Of a DNA stretch of 64,000 nucleotides, positions 8,655 through 17,839 are shown one piece after another. The position numbers and the translations under genes were made by a program. This DNA is from an uncultured Alphaproteobacteria bacterium (GTDB lineage: Bacteria > Pseudomonadota > Alphaproteobacteria > HIMB59 > GCA-002718135), in contig CACMEY010000006.1 in assembly GCA_902612805.1 (NCBI GenBank), positions 36,036 through 100,035 on the forward strand, given 5' to 3'. The notes beneath the pieces are model-generated. The model made no database searches and was not told the origin of the DNA. It saw only the letters and a list, made by a program, of their open reading frames with translations. Numbering within the stretch: the first letter of the stretch is position 1; every line of letters begins with the position of its first letter.

Positions 8655-8978
8655 TTAGAATGGAAGTTTCATTCCAGGAGGTAATGGTAGGCCACCTGTG
8701 AGATTTTTCATTTCTTCTTGAGCTGCTGCTTCTCCTTTTTCTTTGGCATCATTTATTGCAGCTACAATCAGATCTTCAAGTATTTCTTTCTCATCTTGTT
8801 TAATCAAGCTATCATCAATTGAAATTCTTTTGAAAATACCTTTTGCTGTAGCTGTTACTTTAATAAGACCTCCTCCGGAACTACCTTCAACTTCAATATC
8901 ATTTAATTTATTCTGTGCTTCAGCCATTTTCTTTTGCAACTGTTGAGCTTGCTTCATCATATTACCTAAATTGACCAT
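8655..8978 (-). CDS. YbaB/EbfC nucleoid-associated protein
   Basis: This small DNA-binding protein has 107 residues. It has the family start MVNLGNMMKQAQQLQKKMAEAQNKL (coiled helix), the central VEGSSGGGLIKVTATAKG strand region and a GGLPLPPGMKLPF tail. YbaB dimers bind and bend DNA and act as global regulators in some bacteria. It lies between dnaX and recR with a one-base overlap to dnaX, the classic arrangement. Confidence 0.96.
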   Translation of the reverse strand: MVNLGNMMKQAQQLQKKMAEAQNKLNDIEVEGSSGGGLIKVTATAKGIFKRISIDDSLIKQDEKEILEDLIVAAINDAKEKGEAAAQEEMKNLTGGLPLPPGMKLPF

Positions 8979-10666
8979 TATTTCTCCTTTTTCATCTTTG
9001 GTTGATTTATATCTGTGTCATCATCATTTATTTCACCTAATTCTGTAATAGCGTGAATTTTACTTTCAGGAAATTCTTTTAATATTTTTTTTACTTCTGG
9101 ATGATTTTTCATTATTTCAATTTCTTTTTGTTGGTTTATAACATCTTCATCGTGCAAACTTTTTCCAAGATTGCTTGTAGATGAATGTATCTGCCATATT
9201 CTTCCAGTCCATTTAGAGATTAATTTTGCAACATTTCTATTGAAGCCAGTGTCATTAATTTGAGATGTGTTTAGGGTAACTTCTCCTTCTTTAAAAGAGA
9301 CTAACTGCACATCATTGTATAACTTAGTGTGAAGTAATCCTTCTCTATTTTTAAAAAACATATCGACAAAATGTCTAAAGTCTTTAACATATTTTATGTT
9401 TACATTTTCTTTTGGAGAAATTTCTTTTTTATTTTCATTAAAGTTTAGAATTTTATTACTTTCACTAGCTTCATTTTGTAGTTCAAGATTTTTTTCTAAA
9501 GGTTCTTTTTTTACTACTTCTTTATCCATTTTTTTAATTAGATCTTCTGGACTAGGTCCATCATGCAAATAAATAATTCTTAAAATAATCATTTCTCCAT
9601 GTTGGTATAAATGAGAACTATTTTGTAATTCTTGATAACCTTTAAATAAAATTTGCCATATAATATTAAGATTATTTAATGTCATTTTTGATGACAATTC
9701 AGATCCTTTATTTCTTTCAAATTCAGGAATATAAATATCATCTTTTAAATCTGGTGCTATCTTCATTTGAACAAGGAAATGTACTACGTTTAATAGTTCA
9801 TCAAATATCATTGGTATATCTGCACCTAATTCATACAATTCTTTATACTTGTTAATTGCACCAAGCGCATCTCCTTCTAAAATAATTTCAACTAAGTTAA
9901 ATATTTTTTCTCTATCAGCTAGTCCAAGCATGCTTATTACAGTTTGCGAGTCAACTTTTTCATTTGGGCTAGTTATTGCTTGATCTAATAAACTAAGGCC
10001 ATCTCTTACAGATCCATCTGCCGATCTAACAATTAACGAAATAGCGTCTAAATCAATATCAATATTTTCTAGTTTGGAAATTTTTAATAAATGATCTGAT
10101 AAAATTTTATTCTCTATTCTATGTAAATCAAATCTCTGACACCTAGATAAAACAGTTATTGGTACTTTTTTAATTTCTGTTGTGGCAAAAATAAACTTAA
10201 CATGTTCTGGTGGTTCTTCTAAAGTTTTAAGAAGAGCATTGAATGCACTTTTTGAAAGCATATGAACTTCATCAATTATAAATATTTTATAATCACAAAT
10301 AACAGGTTTATATTTTACATTATCAATTATCTCTCTAATGTCATCAACACCAGTATTTGATGCTGCATCAATCTCAATAACATCAAGATTACTGTCTGAA
10401 GTTGTTGATTTACATGAATCACAAGTTCCACATGGTTCACAATTTTTTTTATCTCTATTCTTACAATTAATACTCATCGCTATAAGTCTAGCAGTGGTGG
10501 TTTTTCCAACACCTCTGACACCTGTTAGAATATATGCGTGAGCTAGCCGGTCATTATTAATAGCGTTTGATAGAATTTTTACTAATAATTTTTGACCAAT
10601 TAAATCTTCAAATTTTTGAGGTCTGTATTTTCTAGCTAAAACTTTATATTTTTTTTCTTCTGTCAT
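8978..10666 (-). CDS. dnaX: DNA polymerase III subunit tau/gamma (clamp loader ATPase)
   Basis: The protein has about 562 residues from the ATG at 10664-10666 (MTEEKKYKVLARKYRPQ). The longer frame starting at 10699 would run into the SRP RNA gene, so the internal start is preferred. The AAA+ module shows Walker A GVRGVGKTT, four zinc-ligand cysteines (CEPCGTCDSC region), Walker B FIIDEVHML and sensor SRC. Domains IV-V of tau follow after about residue 380 and would contact helicase and polymerase. An A7 tract at 9529-9535 could give a gamma-length product by slippage (see findings). ybaB and recR follow it. Confidence 0.95.
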   Translation of the reverse strand: MTEEKKYKVLARKYRPQKFEDLIGQKLLVKILSNAINNDRLAHAYILTGVRGVGKTTTARLIAMSINCKNRDKKNCEPCGTCDSCKSTTSDSNLDVIEIDAASNTGVDDIREIIDNVKYKPVICDYKIFIIDEVHMLSKSAFNALLKTLEEPPEHVKFIFATTEIKKVPITVLSRCQRFDLHRIENKILSDHLLKISKLENIDIDLDAISLIVRSADGSVRDGLSLLDQAITSPNEKVDSQTVISMLGLADREKIFNLVEIILEGDALGAINKYKELYELGADIPMIFDELLNVVHFLVQMKIAPDLKDDIYIPEFERNKGSELSSKMTLNNLNIIWQILFKGYQELQNSSHLYQHGEMIILRIIYLHDGPSPEDLIKKMDKEVVKKEPLEKNLELQNEASESNKILNFNENKKEISPKENVNIKYVKDFRHFVDMFFKNREGLLHTKLYNDVQLVSFKEGEVTLNTSQINDTGFNRNVAKLISKWTGRIWQIHSSTSNLGKSLHDEDVINQQKEIEIMKNHPEVKKILKEFPESKIHAITELGEINDDDTDINQPKMKKEK

Positions 10667-10676
10667 TATAATTAAT

Positions 10677-10764
10677 GGGAGGAGTTGAGACCCAAACAAG
10701 ATTGTTACAGCTGCTTCTTTTCAGATCTGACTGGATTAGCAATTTATTTGCCCTCAATCCTCCC
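10677..10764 (-). ncRNA. ffs: Signal recognition particle RNA (small bacterial 4.5S type)
   Basis: The minus strand carries the conserved SRP domain IV: CCAGTCAGATCTGAAAAGAAG followed by CAGCTG, which aligns with the canonical GGTCAGGTCCGGAAGGAAGCAGC. The ends GGGAGGA and TCCTCCC pair, continued by TTGAG with CTCAA, closing a long hairpin. A TATATT hexamer at 10771-10776 (minus strand) is a plausible -10 box six bases before the RNA. The RNA partners Ffh to target nascent membrane proteins. The gene ends about 10 bases before the dnaX start. The exact ends are inferred from pairing. Confidence 0.9.
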
Positions 10765-10818
10765 TGTAGCAATATAACATTAATGTAAATGAAATATAAA
10801 TAGACTTTTTAAAAAATT

Positions 10819-11661
10819 CTATTTTTTCCTGAATGAAGATTTCTCATATACTCCAAGGATTTCTATCTTCTTACAAAAAAATTTCATCTCTTCTAATGCT
10901 AATTTTACAGATGTATTTTCAGGATGTCCCTCAAAATCTATATAAAATTGTGCAACATCAAAACCCTGTGGGTGAATGTAACTCTCAAGCTTAGTTATAT
11001 TAACTCCATTACTAGCAAATCCACCAAGACATTTGTACAAAACTGCTGGGATACTTCTAACTGTAAATACTAGTGTTGTAAGAATGTCCTTTGTTTCTGG
11101 ATTCATATCTAATAACTTTTTTTGCATAACAAGAAATCGAGTTACGTTATTTTGAGTATCTTGGAAATTTTTTTCCAATATATCAAGATTATATATATTA
11201 GCAGCAAGTTCAGATGCGATAGCTCCATCTTCAATACTATTTAACTCTGAAATTAATTTAGCGGATCCAGCTGTATCTGCTTCAACAATCATTTGCTTAT
11301 CTAATTTTAAAATTTTGTTTCGACATTGTGCTATTCCCTGTTCATGACTTCTTATTCTTTTAATATCTGAGATTTTCGCACCTCTAATTCCAAGTAAATT
11401 ATGATTTACTTCATGAAAATATTCATAAGTTATTTTCAAATCAGAGTCAGGTATCAATCTTTGAGTATCAGCTACTCTTCCTGCAAGAGAGTTTTCTATT
11501 GGAACCATTGCTGCTTCAGATTTTCCTGATCTAACATGTTCAAACATATCTTCAAAAGTTGCACAAGATATACTTGTTGCGTTTGGAAAAATATTTTTTC
11601 CAGCTTGTTCACTATAAGCACCATTTACTCCTTGAAATGAAAAACTATCAACTTTTATCAT
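10819..11661 (-). CDS. pheA: Prephenate dehydratase
   Basis: This enzyme converts prephenate to phenylpyruvate for phenylalanine synthesis. It has 280 residues and is the monofunctional form without a chorismate mutase domain. The catalytic domain shows FQGVNGAYSEQAG, the PIENSLAGRV loop and NVTRFLVM with the conserved Thr; a C-terminal ACT domain for phenylalanine feedback includes LESYIHPQGFDVAQFYIDF. It overlaps kdsB upstream by 14 bases, so the two share a transcript. Confidence 0.96.
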   Translation of the reverse strand: MIKVDSFSFQGVNGAYSEQAGKNIFPNATSISCATFEDMFEHVRSGKSEAAMVPIENSLAGRVADTQRLIPDSDLKITYEYFHEVNHNLLGIRGAKISDIKRIRSHEQGIAQCRNKILKLDKQMIVEADTAGSAKLISELNSIEDGAIASELAANIYNLDILEKNFQDTQNNVTRFLVMQKKLLDMNPETKDILTTLVFTVRSIPAVLYKCLGGFASNGVNITKLESYIHPQGFDVAQFYIDFEGHPENTSVKLALEEMKFFCKKIEILGVYEKSSFRKK

Positions 11662-12382
11662 TGTGCTCTCTTATATTAGTTTCAATATTTATTAAATCCT
11701 CTTTTGTATCTACACTCATTGGAACTTCAGGAACATACGTAACTCCAATTGGAATGTTAGAATCCATAGCTCTCATTTGTTCTAAGCTTAGATCTATTTC
11801 ATTTTTTGATTTAGGTAGATTGATAAATGTATTAATTGAATCTGGAGTATAACTATAGATACCAACATGATGGTATAGGTTTTTCTTTTCTGTCGTAACT
11901 TCTCTATAAAAACTTAACGCCTGGGCTATTTCATTTTTTTTAAAATCAACTTCAACTTTTGTTACATTGGGATTATTTAATTCATTATCATTTAAGTTTG
12001 TTGCAAGTGTACCAATAGTAAAATTTCTTTTTATTGGGTCAATGACTTTAAAAATATGTTCTGGATTTATAAGAGGCATATCTCCTTGTAGATTGATTAT
12101 TATATCAATGTCTTTGTTATTATTTATTTTTAAAAAAGCGGAGTGAACTCTGTCAGTTCCAGAAGGGAGATTTGGATCAGTCATAAGAGCTTTGCCTCCA
12201 TTACTTACAATTAAATCATGAACTTCAATTTCAGAACAAGCAACAAACACTTCTCCTACATTTGACTCTATTGCCTGTTGCCAAACTCGTTGTATCATTG
12301 GAATACCATCAATGAGCATTAATGGTTTACCTGGCAGTCTAGTAGACGCCATTCTTGAGGGTATAATTACAACATTTTTCAT
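11648..12382 (-). CDS. kdsB: 3-deoxy-manno-octulosonate cytidylyltransferase
   Basis: This enzyme activates Kdo as CMP-Kdo for the LPS inner core. It has 244 residues. The nucleotide-binding N-terminus IIPSRMASTRLPGKPL and the NLQGDMPLI and HVGIYSY segments are typical of KdsB. Together with kdsD (44.1 kb) and the lpt genes it shows that the cell makes Kdo-containing LPS. The gene is divergent from the cytochrome c gene. Confidence 0.96.
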   Translation of the reverse strand: MKNVVIIPSRMASTRLPGKPLMLIDGIPMIQRVWQQAIESNVGEVFVACSEIEVHDLIVSNGGKALMTDPNLPSGTDRVHSAFLKINNNKDIDIIINLQGDMPLINPEHIFKVIDPIKRNFTIGTLATNLNDNELNNPNVTKVEVDFKKNEIAQALSFYREVTTEKKNLYHHVGIYSYTPDSINTFINLPKSKNEIDLSLEQMRAMDSNIPIGVTYVPEVPMSVDTKEDLINIETNIREHNDKS

Positions 12383-12473
12383 AATTTATGCGACAATTAG
12401 GCAAGAGAATTTAAATTTCATACTTACGACAAATATATTCTTTCTTCTAAAAAATCTGTATATGTACTTATAC

Positions 12474-13019
12474 ATGTCTGGGCTTGAAGTTAATAAAATT
12501 TTAGCATCTATTATATTAGCAGTCTTAATTGTTACCCTTATCGGGCATTTTGGAGATTTAGTCATTGATATTGATCATGATGAAAAAAAAGAAACAGCTT
12601 ATAAAATAGACGTTCCTGAGGATTCTACTGGCACTGGAGTAGTAGAAAAACAAGAAGAAATAATAGAGCCAATTTCAATGTTATTAGCAAGTGCTTCTCT
12701 TGATAATGGAGAAAAATTATTCAAAAAATGTGCTACGTGCCATAATTATGAAAAAGGTAGTGCAAATAAAGTAGGTCCACACTTATGGAACATTATAAAT
12801 AGACCAAAAGCAAATGTTGAAGGTTTTGCATACTCTAAAGCTTTAGCTGAATACGGTGGAGAATGGGGATATGAAGAATTAGCAGAATTTTTATATAAAC
12901 CAAAAAAATATATAAAAGGTACAAAAATGAACTTTGCAGGTTTGAAAAAAGTAAAAGATAGAGCAGACTTAGTTTATTTCCTAAGAGAACACTCAGATAA
13001 TCCAGCACCACTACCATAA
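12474..13019 (+). CDS. Membrane-anchored class I cytochrome c (CycM-like)
   Basis: Starting at ATG 12474 the protein has 181 residues. An N-terminal membrane anchor (about residues 8-31) is followed by an acidic linker and a cytochrome c domain with the heme site CATCH (Cys86, Cys89, His90) and a probable axial Met in GTKMNFAG. The open frame extends upstream to 12312, but that would overlap kdsB and add nonsense sequence, so the internal start is used. Anchored cytochromes of this kind pass electrons from the bc1 complex to cytochrome oxidase in alphaproteobacteria. hisN follows after 9 bases. Confidence 0.9.
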   Translation: MSGLEVNKILASIILAVLIVTLIGHFGDLVIDIDHDEKKETAYKIDVPEDSTGTGVVEKQEEIIEPISMLLASASLDNGEKLFKKCATCHNYEKGSANKVGPHLWNIINRPKANVEGFAYSKALAEYGGEWGYEELAEFLYKPKKYIKGTKMNFAGLKKVKDRADLVYFLREHSDNPAPLP

Positions 13020-13028
13020 ACTAAAGTA

Positions 13029-13802
13029 ATGATCTTAGATACAGAAGAGTTTTCAAAATTTGCAAACTCTTTAGCCGATGATGCATCTAAAACTTCAATG
13101 CATTATTTTAGAAACAAAATTGAAATAGAAATTAAAGATGATGAAAGTCCTGTAACTCTAGCAGATAAAGAAACAGAACAGGTATTAAGAGAGAGAATAA
13201 GAAGAGAATATCCTGATCATGGAATTTTAGGTGAAGAGTATGAAAATGAAAAAATAGATGCTGAATTTATATGGGTATTAGATCCTATAGATGGAACAAG
13301 AAGCTATATAGCCGGACATAAAGATTTTGGAAATTTAATTGCATTACTTCACAATAAAAAACCAGTTTTAGGAATTATTAATTGTCCAGCACACAATGAG
13401 CGATGGGTGGGAATAAAAAATCAACACACAAAATGTAATGGAATAGATGTTCAAACATCCTCAATTAAACAAATCAAAAATGCCTATCTTTTTACATCTG
13501 GATTATATTTTGATGAGCCTCAGATTAGAAAAGGGTTAGAATTACTCAAAGAAAAATCAAGATGCTATAGACTTGGTGGTGATTGTTATATGTATGGGAT
13601 GTTAGCCTCAGGTTTAATTGATATTGTTTTAGAAGATACATTAAAAGTGCATGATTATATGGCTCTTGTAAATGTAATTGAAGGAGCTGGTGGAGTAATT
13701 ACGGATAAGTTTGGGCAAGATATATCGCTAGACTCAGATGGTAGTTTAGTTGCCTCCAGCTCAAGCTCTCTTCACGAGGAAATAATTAAATTAATAAACT
13801 AA
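13029..13802 (+). CDS. hisN: Histidinol-phosphatase, inositol monophosphatase family
   Basis: The protein has 257 residues with the Mg-dependent phosphatase motifs GILGEEYEN, WVLDPIDGTRSYIAGH and the C-terminal KVHDYMALVNVIEGAGG. The Arg-Ser after DPIDGT and the overall length fit the HisN branch (histidinol phosphate to histidinol), but a generic inositol- or nucleotide-phosphatase role cannot be excluded without a tree. It lies 9 bases after the cytochrome gene; I see no functional link. Confidence 0.85.
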   Translation: MILDTEEFSKFANSLADDASKTSMHYFRNKIEIEIKDDESPVTLADKETEQVLRERIRREYPDHGILGEEYENEKIDAEFIWVLDPIDGTRSYIAGHKDFGNLIALLHNKKPVLGIINCPAHNERWVGIKNQHTKCNGIDVQTSSIKQIKNAYLFTSGLYFDEPQIRKGLELLKEKSRCYRLGGDCYMYGMLASGLIDIVLEDTLKVHDYMALVNVIEGAGGVITDKFGQDISLDSDGSLVASSSSSLHEEIIKLIN

Positions 13803-13843
13803 AATTTATTTTAATTTTTAATAATTAGACATATATTATAAGT

Positions 13844-15670
13844 ATGAAAATACTCACTTTGATCTTTACGTTTACTCTAATTTTTCAACTAAAAGCACAA
13901 GCAAATACTAATATATCTCATGCAATTGCAATGCATGGTGAGCCAAAATATTCAAACGATTTTGAAAATGTTGAATACATTAATCCAAATTCAATTAAAG
14001 GTGGTTCAATAGTAAGAAGTGCCATTGGAACCTATGACAGCTTCAATCCATTTATTTTAAAAGGTACCTCGGCAGCTGGAATTGGAGCATTGTATGAAAC
14101 GTTAACAACGGGATCTAGCGATGAAGCATTTACGGAATACGGATTATTAGCAGAAACGATTGAATGGCCAGATGACAGATCTTGGGTTTCATTTACATTG
14201 AGAAACGAAGCATATTGGCACGATGGAAAAAAAATTACAGCTGACGATGTTGTATGGACATTTAACACCCTGATGGAGAAAGGTCACCCATTTTATAAAT
14301 ACTACTATGGAGATGTAAAAGAAGTAATTAAAGAGCAAGAAAATAAAGTGAGATTTAATTTTACAACAAACACGAATAAAGAATTAGTATTAATTGTTGG
14401 TCAATTACCTGTACTACCAAAACATTATTGGGAAAATAAAAACTTTGAAGAAACATCTCTAGAAATACCAATTGGGAGTGGTCCATATAAAATTAAATCA
14501 TTTGATAGTGGAAGATCAATTACTTACGAATTAGATCAAAATTATTGGGGTTTTGGTGCATCAATACCAATTAAAATTGGTAAAGACAACTTTGGTACAA
14601 TTAGATACGATTATTACAAAGACAGAGGTATTGAAAGAGAAGCTTTTAAATCTGGTGAGATTGATTTCTTCTCAGAAAATTCATCAAAAGAATGGGCAAC
14701 TGCGTATGATATAAATGCTGTGAATGAAGGCTTAATTAAAAAAGAATTAATAAGTCATGAAAATCCACAAGGTATGCAAGGTTTTGCATTCAATATAAGA
14801 AAAGAAAAATTTAAAGATAGAAGAGTAAGAAAGGCTCTTTCTTATGCTTTTGACTTTGAATGGTCTAATAAAAATTTATTCTTTAATGCATATAAAAGAA
14901 CAGATAGCTTTTTCGAAAATTCAGAACTTGCTTCCTCTGGTCTTCCTTCAAAAGAAGAATTAAATTATTTGAATCCATATTTTGATGTACTTCCAAAAGA
15001 AATATTTACACAAGAATATACAAATCCAGTTACTGATGGTTCGGGTTATATGAGGATGCAATTGCAAGAAGCTTCAAAACTTCTAGAAGACTCTGGCTGG
15101 GAATTAGTTGATGGTAAACTTCTACAATCTAGTACAAATGAACCTTTTGAATTTGAAATCTTATTACGATCGCCAGCTTTTGAGAGAATAGTTTTTCCAT
15201 TCAAAGATAATCTAGAAAAATTGGGAATAATTGCTGAGGTAAGAACCATCGATAGTGCACAATATCAAAAAAGAATGGAAACATTTGATTTTGATATGGT
15301 TGTGCAAACCTTTGGTCAATCTTTATCTCCAGGTAATGAGCAAAGAAATTTTTGGGGTTCTGATGCAGCGGATACTGATGGCTCTAGAAATGTTGTTGGT
15401 ATAAAAAATTATGCTGTAGATGGGTTAATTGAAAGTCTAATTAATGCTAGTGATAGAGAAGAATTAATCACAATAACCAAAGCTTTAGATCGTGTTCTTT
15501 TATGGAATTACTATGTTATTCCACAATGGCATATCTCGTCATACAGAGTTCTATATTGGGATTTTTTTGATCAACCAAAAATCAAACCAAAATATTCTTT
15601 AGGCTTCGATACATGGTGGATTAATCAGAATAAATTTGAAACAATCCAATCAAATAGAACATCAAACTAA
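13844..15670 (+). CDS. yejA: Periplasmic peptide-binding protein of a YejABEF-type ABC importer
   Basis: This family 5 extracellular solute-binding protein has 608 residues with an N-terminal signal peptide (about residues 1-20). The early segment HAIAMHGEPKY is a hallmark of YejA, and the remaining fold shows the typical WPDDRSWVSFTLR and AYWHDGKKITADDVVWTF blocks. It would bind oligopeptides in the periplasm. The genes yejB, yejE and yejF follow on the same strand. In enterobacteria this importer takes up peptides including microcin C; the ligand in this organism is unknown. Confidence 0.92.
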   Translation: MKILTLIFTFTLIFQLKAQANTNISHAIAMHGEPKYSNDFENVEYINPNSIKGGSIVRSAIGTYDSFNPFILKGTSAAGIGALYETLTTGSSDEAFTEYGLLAETIEWPDDRSWVSFTLRNEAYWHDGKKITADDVVWTFNTLMEKGHPFYKYYYGDVKEVIKEQENKVRFNFTTNTNKELVLIVGQLPVLPKHYWENKNFEETSLEIPIGSGPYKIKSFDSGRSITYELDQNYWGFGASIPIKIGKDNFGTIRYDYYKDRGIEREAFKSGEIDFFSENSSKEWATAYDINAVNEGLIKKELISHENPQGMQGFAFNIRKEKFKDRRVRKALSYAFDFEWSNKNLFFNAYKRTDSFFENSELASSGLPSKEELNYLNPYFDVLPKEIFTQEYTNPVTDGSGYMRMQLQEASKLLEDSGWELVDGKLLQSSTNEPFEFEILLRSPAFERIVFPFKDNLEKLGIIAEVRTIDSAQYQKRMETFDFDMVVQTFGQSLSPGNEQRNFWGSDAADTDGSRNVVGIKNYAVDGLIESLINASDREELITITKALDRVLLWNYYVIPQWHISSYRVLYWDFFDQPKIKPKYSLGFDTWWINQNKFETIQSNRTSN

Positions 15671-15709
15671 TTATTAAAGTTTATTAGAAATAATATAAAA
15701 TAGCACAAT

Positions 15710-16810
15710 ATGGGTGCTTACTTAATCAAAAGACTTCTTTTAATTATCCCAACTCTTTTTGGGATAATGATTATAAATTTTGCAATCATTCAAATTGTTC
15801 CTGGGGGACCAGTAGAACAAATGATTGCACAAATGACTGGCACAGCTGTTGAGTCAACAGCTCGATTTTCTGGCGGTGGCGAGGGTGAAACTTTAGAGTT
15901 TAGTCAAGATAATTCTACATCAGTAAATGATAGTAAATATAGAGGAGCACAAGGTCTTGATCCAGAAATTATAAAGGAAATAGAAAAAATGTATGGAATG
16001 GATAAACCAGCGCACCAACGTTTCCTGAAAATGTTAAAAGATTATCTAACTTTTGATTTTGGAGAAAGTTTTTTTAGAGATCAAAAAGTTACTTCCATTG
16101 TTTTAGACAAAATGCCAGTTTCAATATCACTTGGTTTATGGACAACTTTATTAGTATATTTAATATCTATACCTCTTGGTATAAGAAAAGCAATAAAGGA
16201 TGGATCAAGGTTTGATATAGTTTCAAGTTCAATTGTAACTATTGGTTATGCAATACCAAATTTTTTATTTGCTGTAATACTAATTGTATTTTTTGCAGGA
16301 GGAAGGTTTTATGATATTTTTCCTCTACGAGGTTTATTTTCTGAAAATTTTGATGAGTTAACATTATTTCAAAAAATAGTTGATTACTTCTGGCATTTAG
16401 CACTACCTTTAACAGCGATGCTTGTAAGTGGGTTTGCTGGATTAACTTTTTTAACAAAAAATTCATTTCTTGATCAAGTAAATCAGCAATATGTAATTAC
16501 TGCACGTTCTAAAGGCTTGGCTGAAAGAAAAGTTCTTTATGGTCATGTATTTAGAAATGCAATGTTAATAGTAATTGCAGGTTTCCCATCAGCGTTTATT
16601 GGAATTCTTTTTTCAAGTTCTCTGTTCATTGAAGTTATTTTTTCTTTAGATGGGCTGGGACTACTAGGATACGAAGCAGCTCTGACTAGAGATTATCCAA
16701 TTATATTTGCAACACTTTATTTTTTCTCACTACTTGGTTTGGTTATGGGAATAATTGGTGATTTTATGTACTCAGTTATTGATCCACGTATAGATTTTGA
16801 ATCAAGATAA
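15710..16810 (+). CDS. yejB: ABC peptide importer permease YejB
   Basis: This inner-membrane permease has 366 residues. A first membrane helix ([20 protein letters not shown]) precedes a YejB-type hydrophilic insertion (about residues 43-85), followed by the permease core with the ATPase-coupling EAA-like segment [21 protein letters not shown]. It overlaps yejE by one base, so the two permeases are translationally coupled. Confidence 0.93.
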   Translation: MGAYLIKRLLLIIPTLFGIMIINFAIIQIVPGGPVEQMIAQMTGTAVESTARFSGGGEGETLEFSQDNSTSVNDSKYRGAQGLDPEIIKEIEKMYGMDKPAHQRFLKMLKDYLTFDFGESFFRDQKVTSIVLDKMPVSISLGLWTTLLVYLISIPLGIRKAIKDGSRFDIVSSSIVTIGYAIPNFLFAVILIVFFAGGRFYDIFPLRGLFSENFDELTLFQKIVDYFWHLALPLTAMLVSGFAGLTFLTKNSFLDQVNQQYVITARSKGLAERKVLYGHVFRNAMLIVIAGFPSAFIGILFSSSLFIEVIFSLDGLGLLGYEAALTRDYPIIFATLYFFSLLGLVMGIIGDFMYSVIDPRIDFESR

Positions 16811-17838
16811 TGATGAAATTATCAAAATTAAATCAAAGAAGACTGAATAATTTTAAGAACAACAAGAGAGGTTATTATTCTTTTTGGATATTTAGTTTTT
16901 TATTTATTATTTCTTTATTTGCTAATTTTATTGCTAATGAAAAACCCTTATTAGTTAAATATAAATCAAACTTTTATTACCCAATATTTTCTTTCTATTC
17001 AGAAACAACATTTGGAGGAGATTTTGAAACAGAGGCAGATTATAAAGATCCATTTGTTAAAAATTTGATTGAGGAAAATGGATGGATGATTATGCCTATA
17101 ATTCCGTATTCATATAATACAATAATTAGAGATTTATCTGCTCCAGCTCCTTCACCGCCGTCGAATAAAAATTGGCTTGGTACTGATGATCAAGCAAGAG
17201 ATGTTCTATCAAGATTAATTTATGGTTTTCGAATATCAATATTATTCGGATTTACTTTAACATTTTTTTCAATGATTATTGGAGTGTCTGCCGGCGCAAT
17301 ACAAGGTTATTTTGGCGGAAAGACAGATTTATTCTTCCAAAGATTTATGGAAGTTTGGTCAGCAATACCAACCTTATATGTGTTAATAATTTTAGCTAGT
17401 GTAATTCAACCAAATTTTTGGTGGTTACTAATTATTTTATTACTCTTTAGTTGGATGGGCTATGTTGGCGTAGTTCGTGCAGAATTTTTAAGAGCAAGGA
17501 ATTTTGACTATATAAGAGCAGCAAGAGCATTAGGAGTATCAAATACAAAAATTATTGTAAGACACATGTTACCTAATGCAACTATAGCTACTGTTACTTT
17601 TCTACCATTTAGTTTAAGTGCATCAGTCACAGCATTATCAGGTCTTGATTTTTTAGGTTTTGGGTTACCTCCAGGATCTGCATCTTTAGGTGAAATGGTT
17701 AATCAAGGAAGAAATAATTTACAAGCTCCTTGGCTTGGAATTACAAGTTTCTTAACTTTAGGTTTAATGTTAGGCCTTTTAGTTTTTGTTGGTGAAGCGA
17801 TAAGAGACTCATTAGATCCAAGAAAGACTTTTAATTAA
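16810..17838 (+). CDS. yejE: ABC peptide importer permease YejE
   Basis: This second permease has 342 residues with an N-terminal helix near residues 22-43 and a long periplasmic segment. The core contains NWLGTDDQARDVLSRLIYG and the coupling loop RAARALGVSNTKIIVRHMLPNA. It pairs with YejB as the membrane channel and stands one base upstream of yejF. Confidence 0.93.
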   Translation: MMKLSKLNQRRLNNFKNNKRGYYSFWIFSFLFIISLFANFIANEKPLLVKYKSNFYYPIFSFYSETTFGGDFETEADYKDPFVKNLIEENGWMIMPIIPYSYNTIIRDLSAPAPSPPSNKNWLGTDDQARDVLSRLIYGFRISILFGFTLTFFSMIIGVSAGAIQGYFGGKTDLFFQRFMEVWSAIPTLYVLIILASVIQPNFWWLLIILLLFSWMGYVGVVRAEFLRARNFDYIRAARALGVSNTKIIVRHMLPNATIATVTFLPFSLSASVTALSGLDFLGFGLPPGSASLGEMVNQGRNNLQAPWLGITSFLTLGLMLGLLVFVGEAIRDSLDPRKTFN

Positions 17839-17839
17839 A

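Noticed and set aside
10667..10699. Longer N-terminus of dnaX starting at 10699
   Set aside because: These codons lie inside the SRP RNA gene, and the family start MTEEKKYKVLARKYRPQ fits the ATG at 10664-10666.
12312..12473. Upstream extension of the cytochrome c frame
   Set aside because: It overlaps kdsB on the other strand and does not look like a membrane anchor of the family; the start at 12474 gives the normal anchor.
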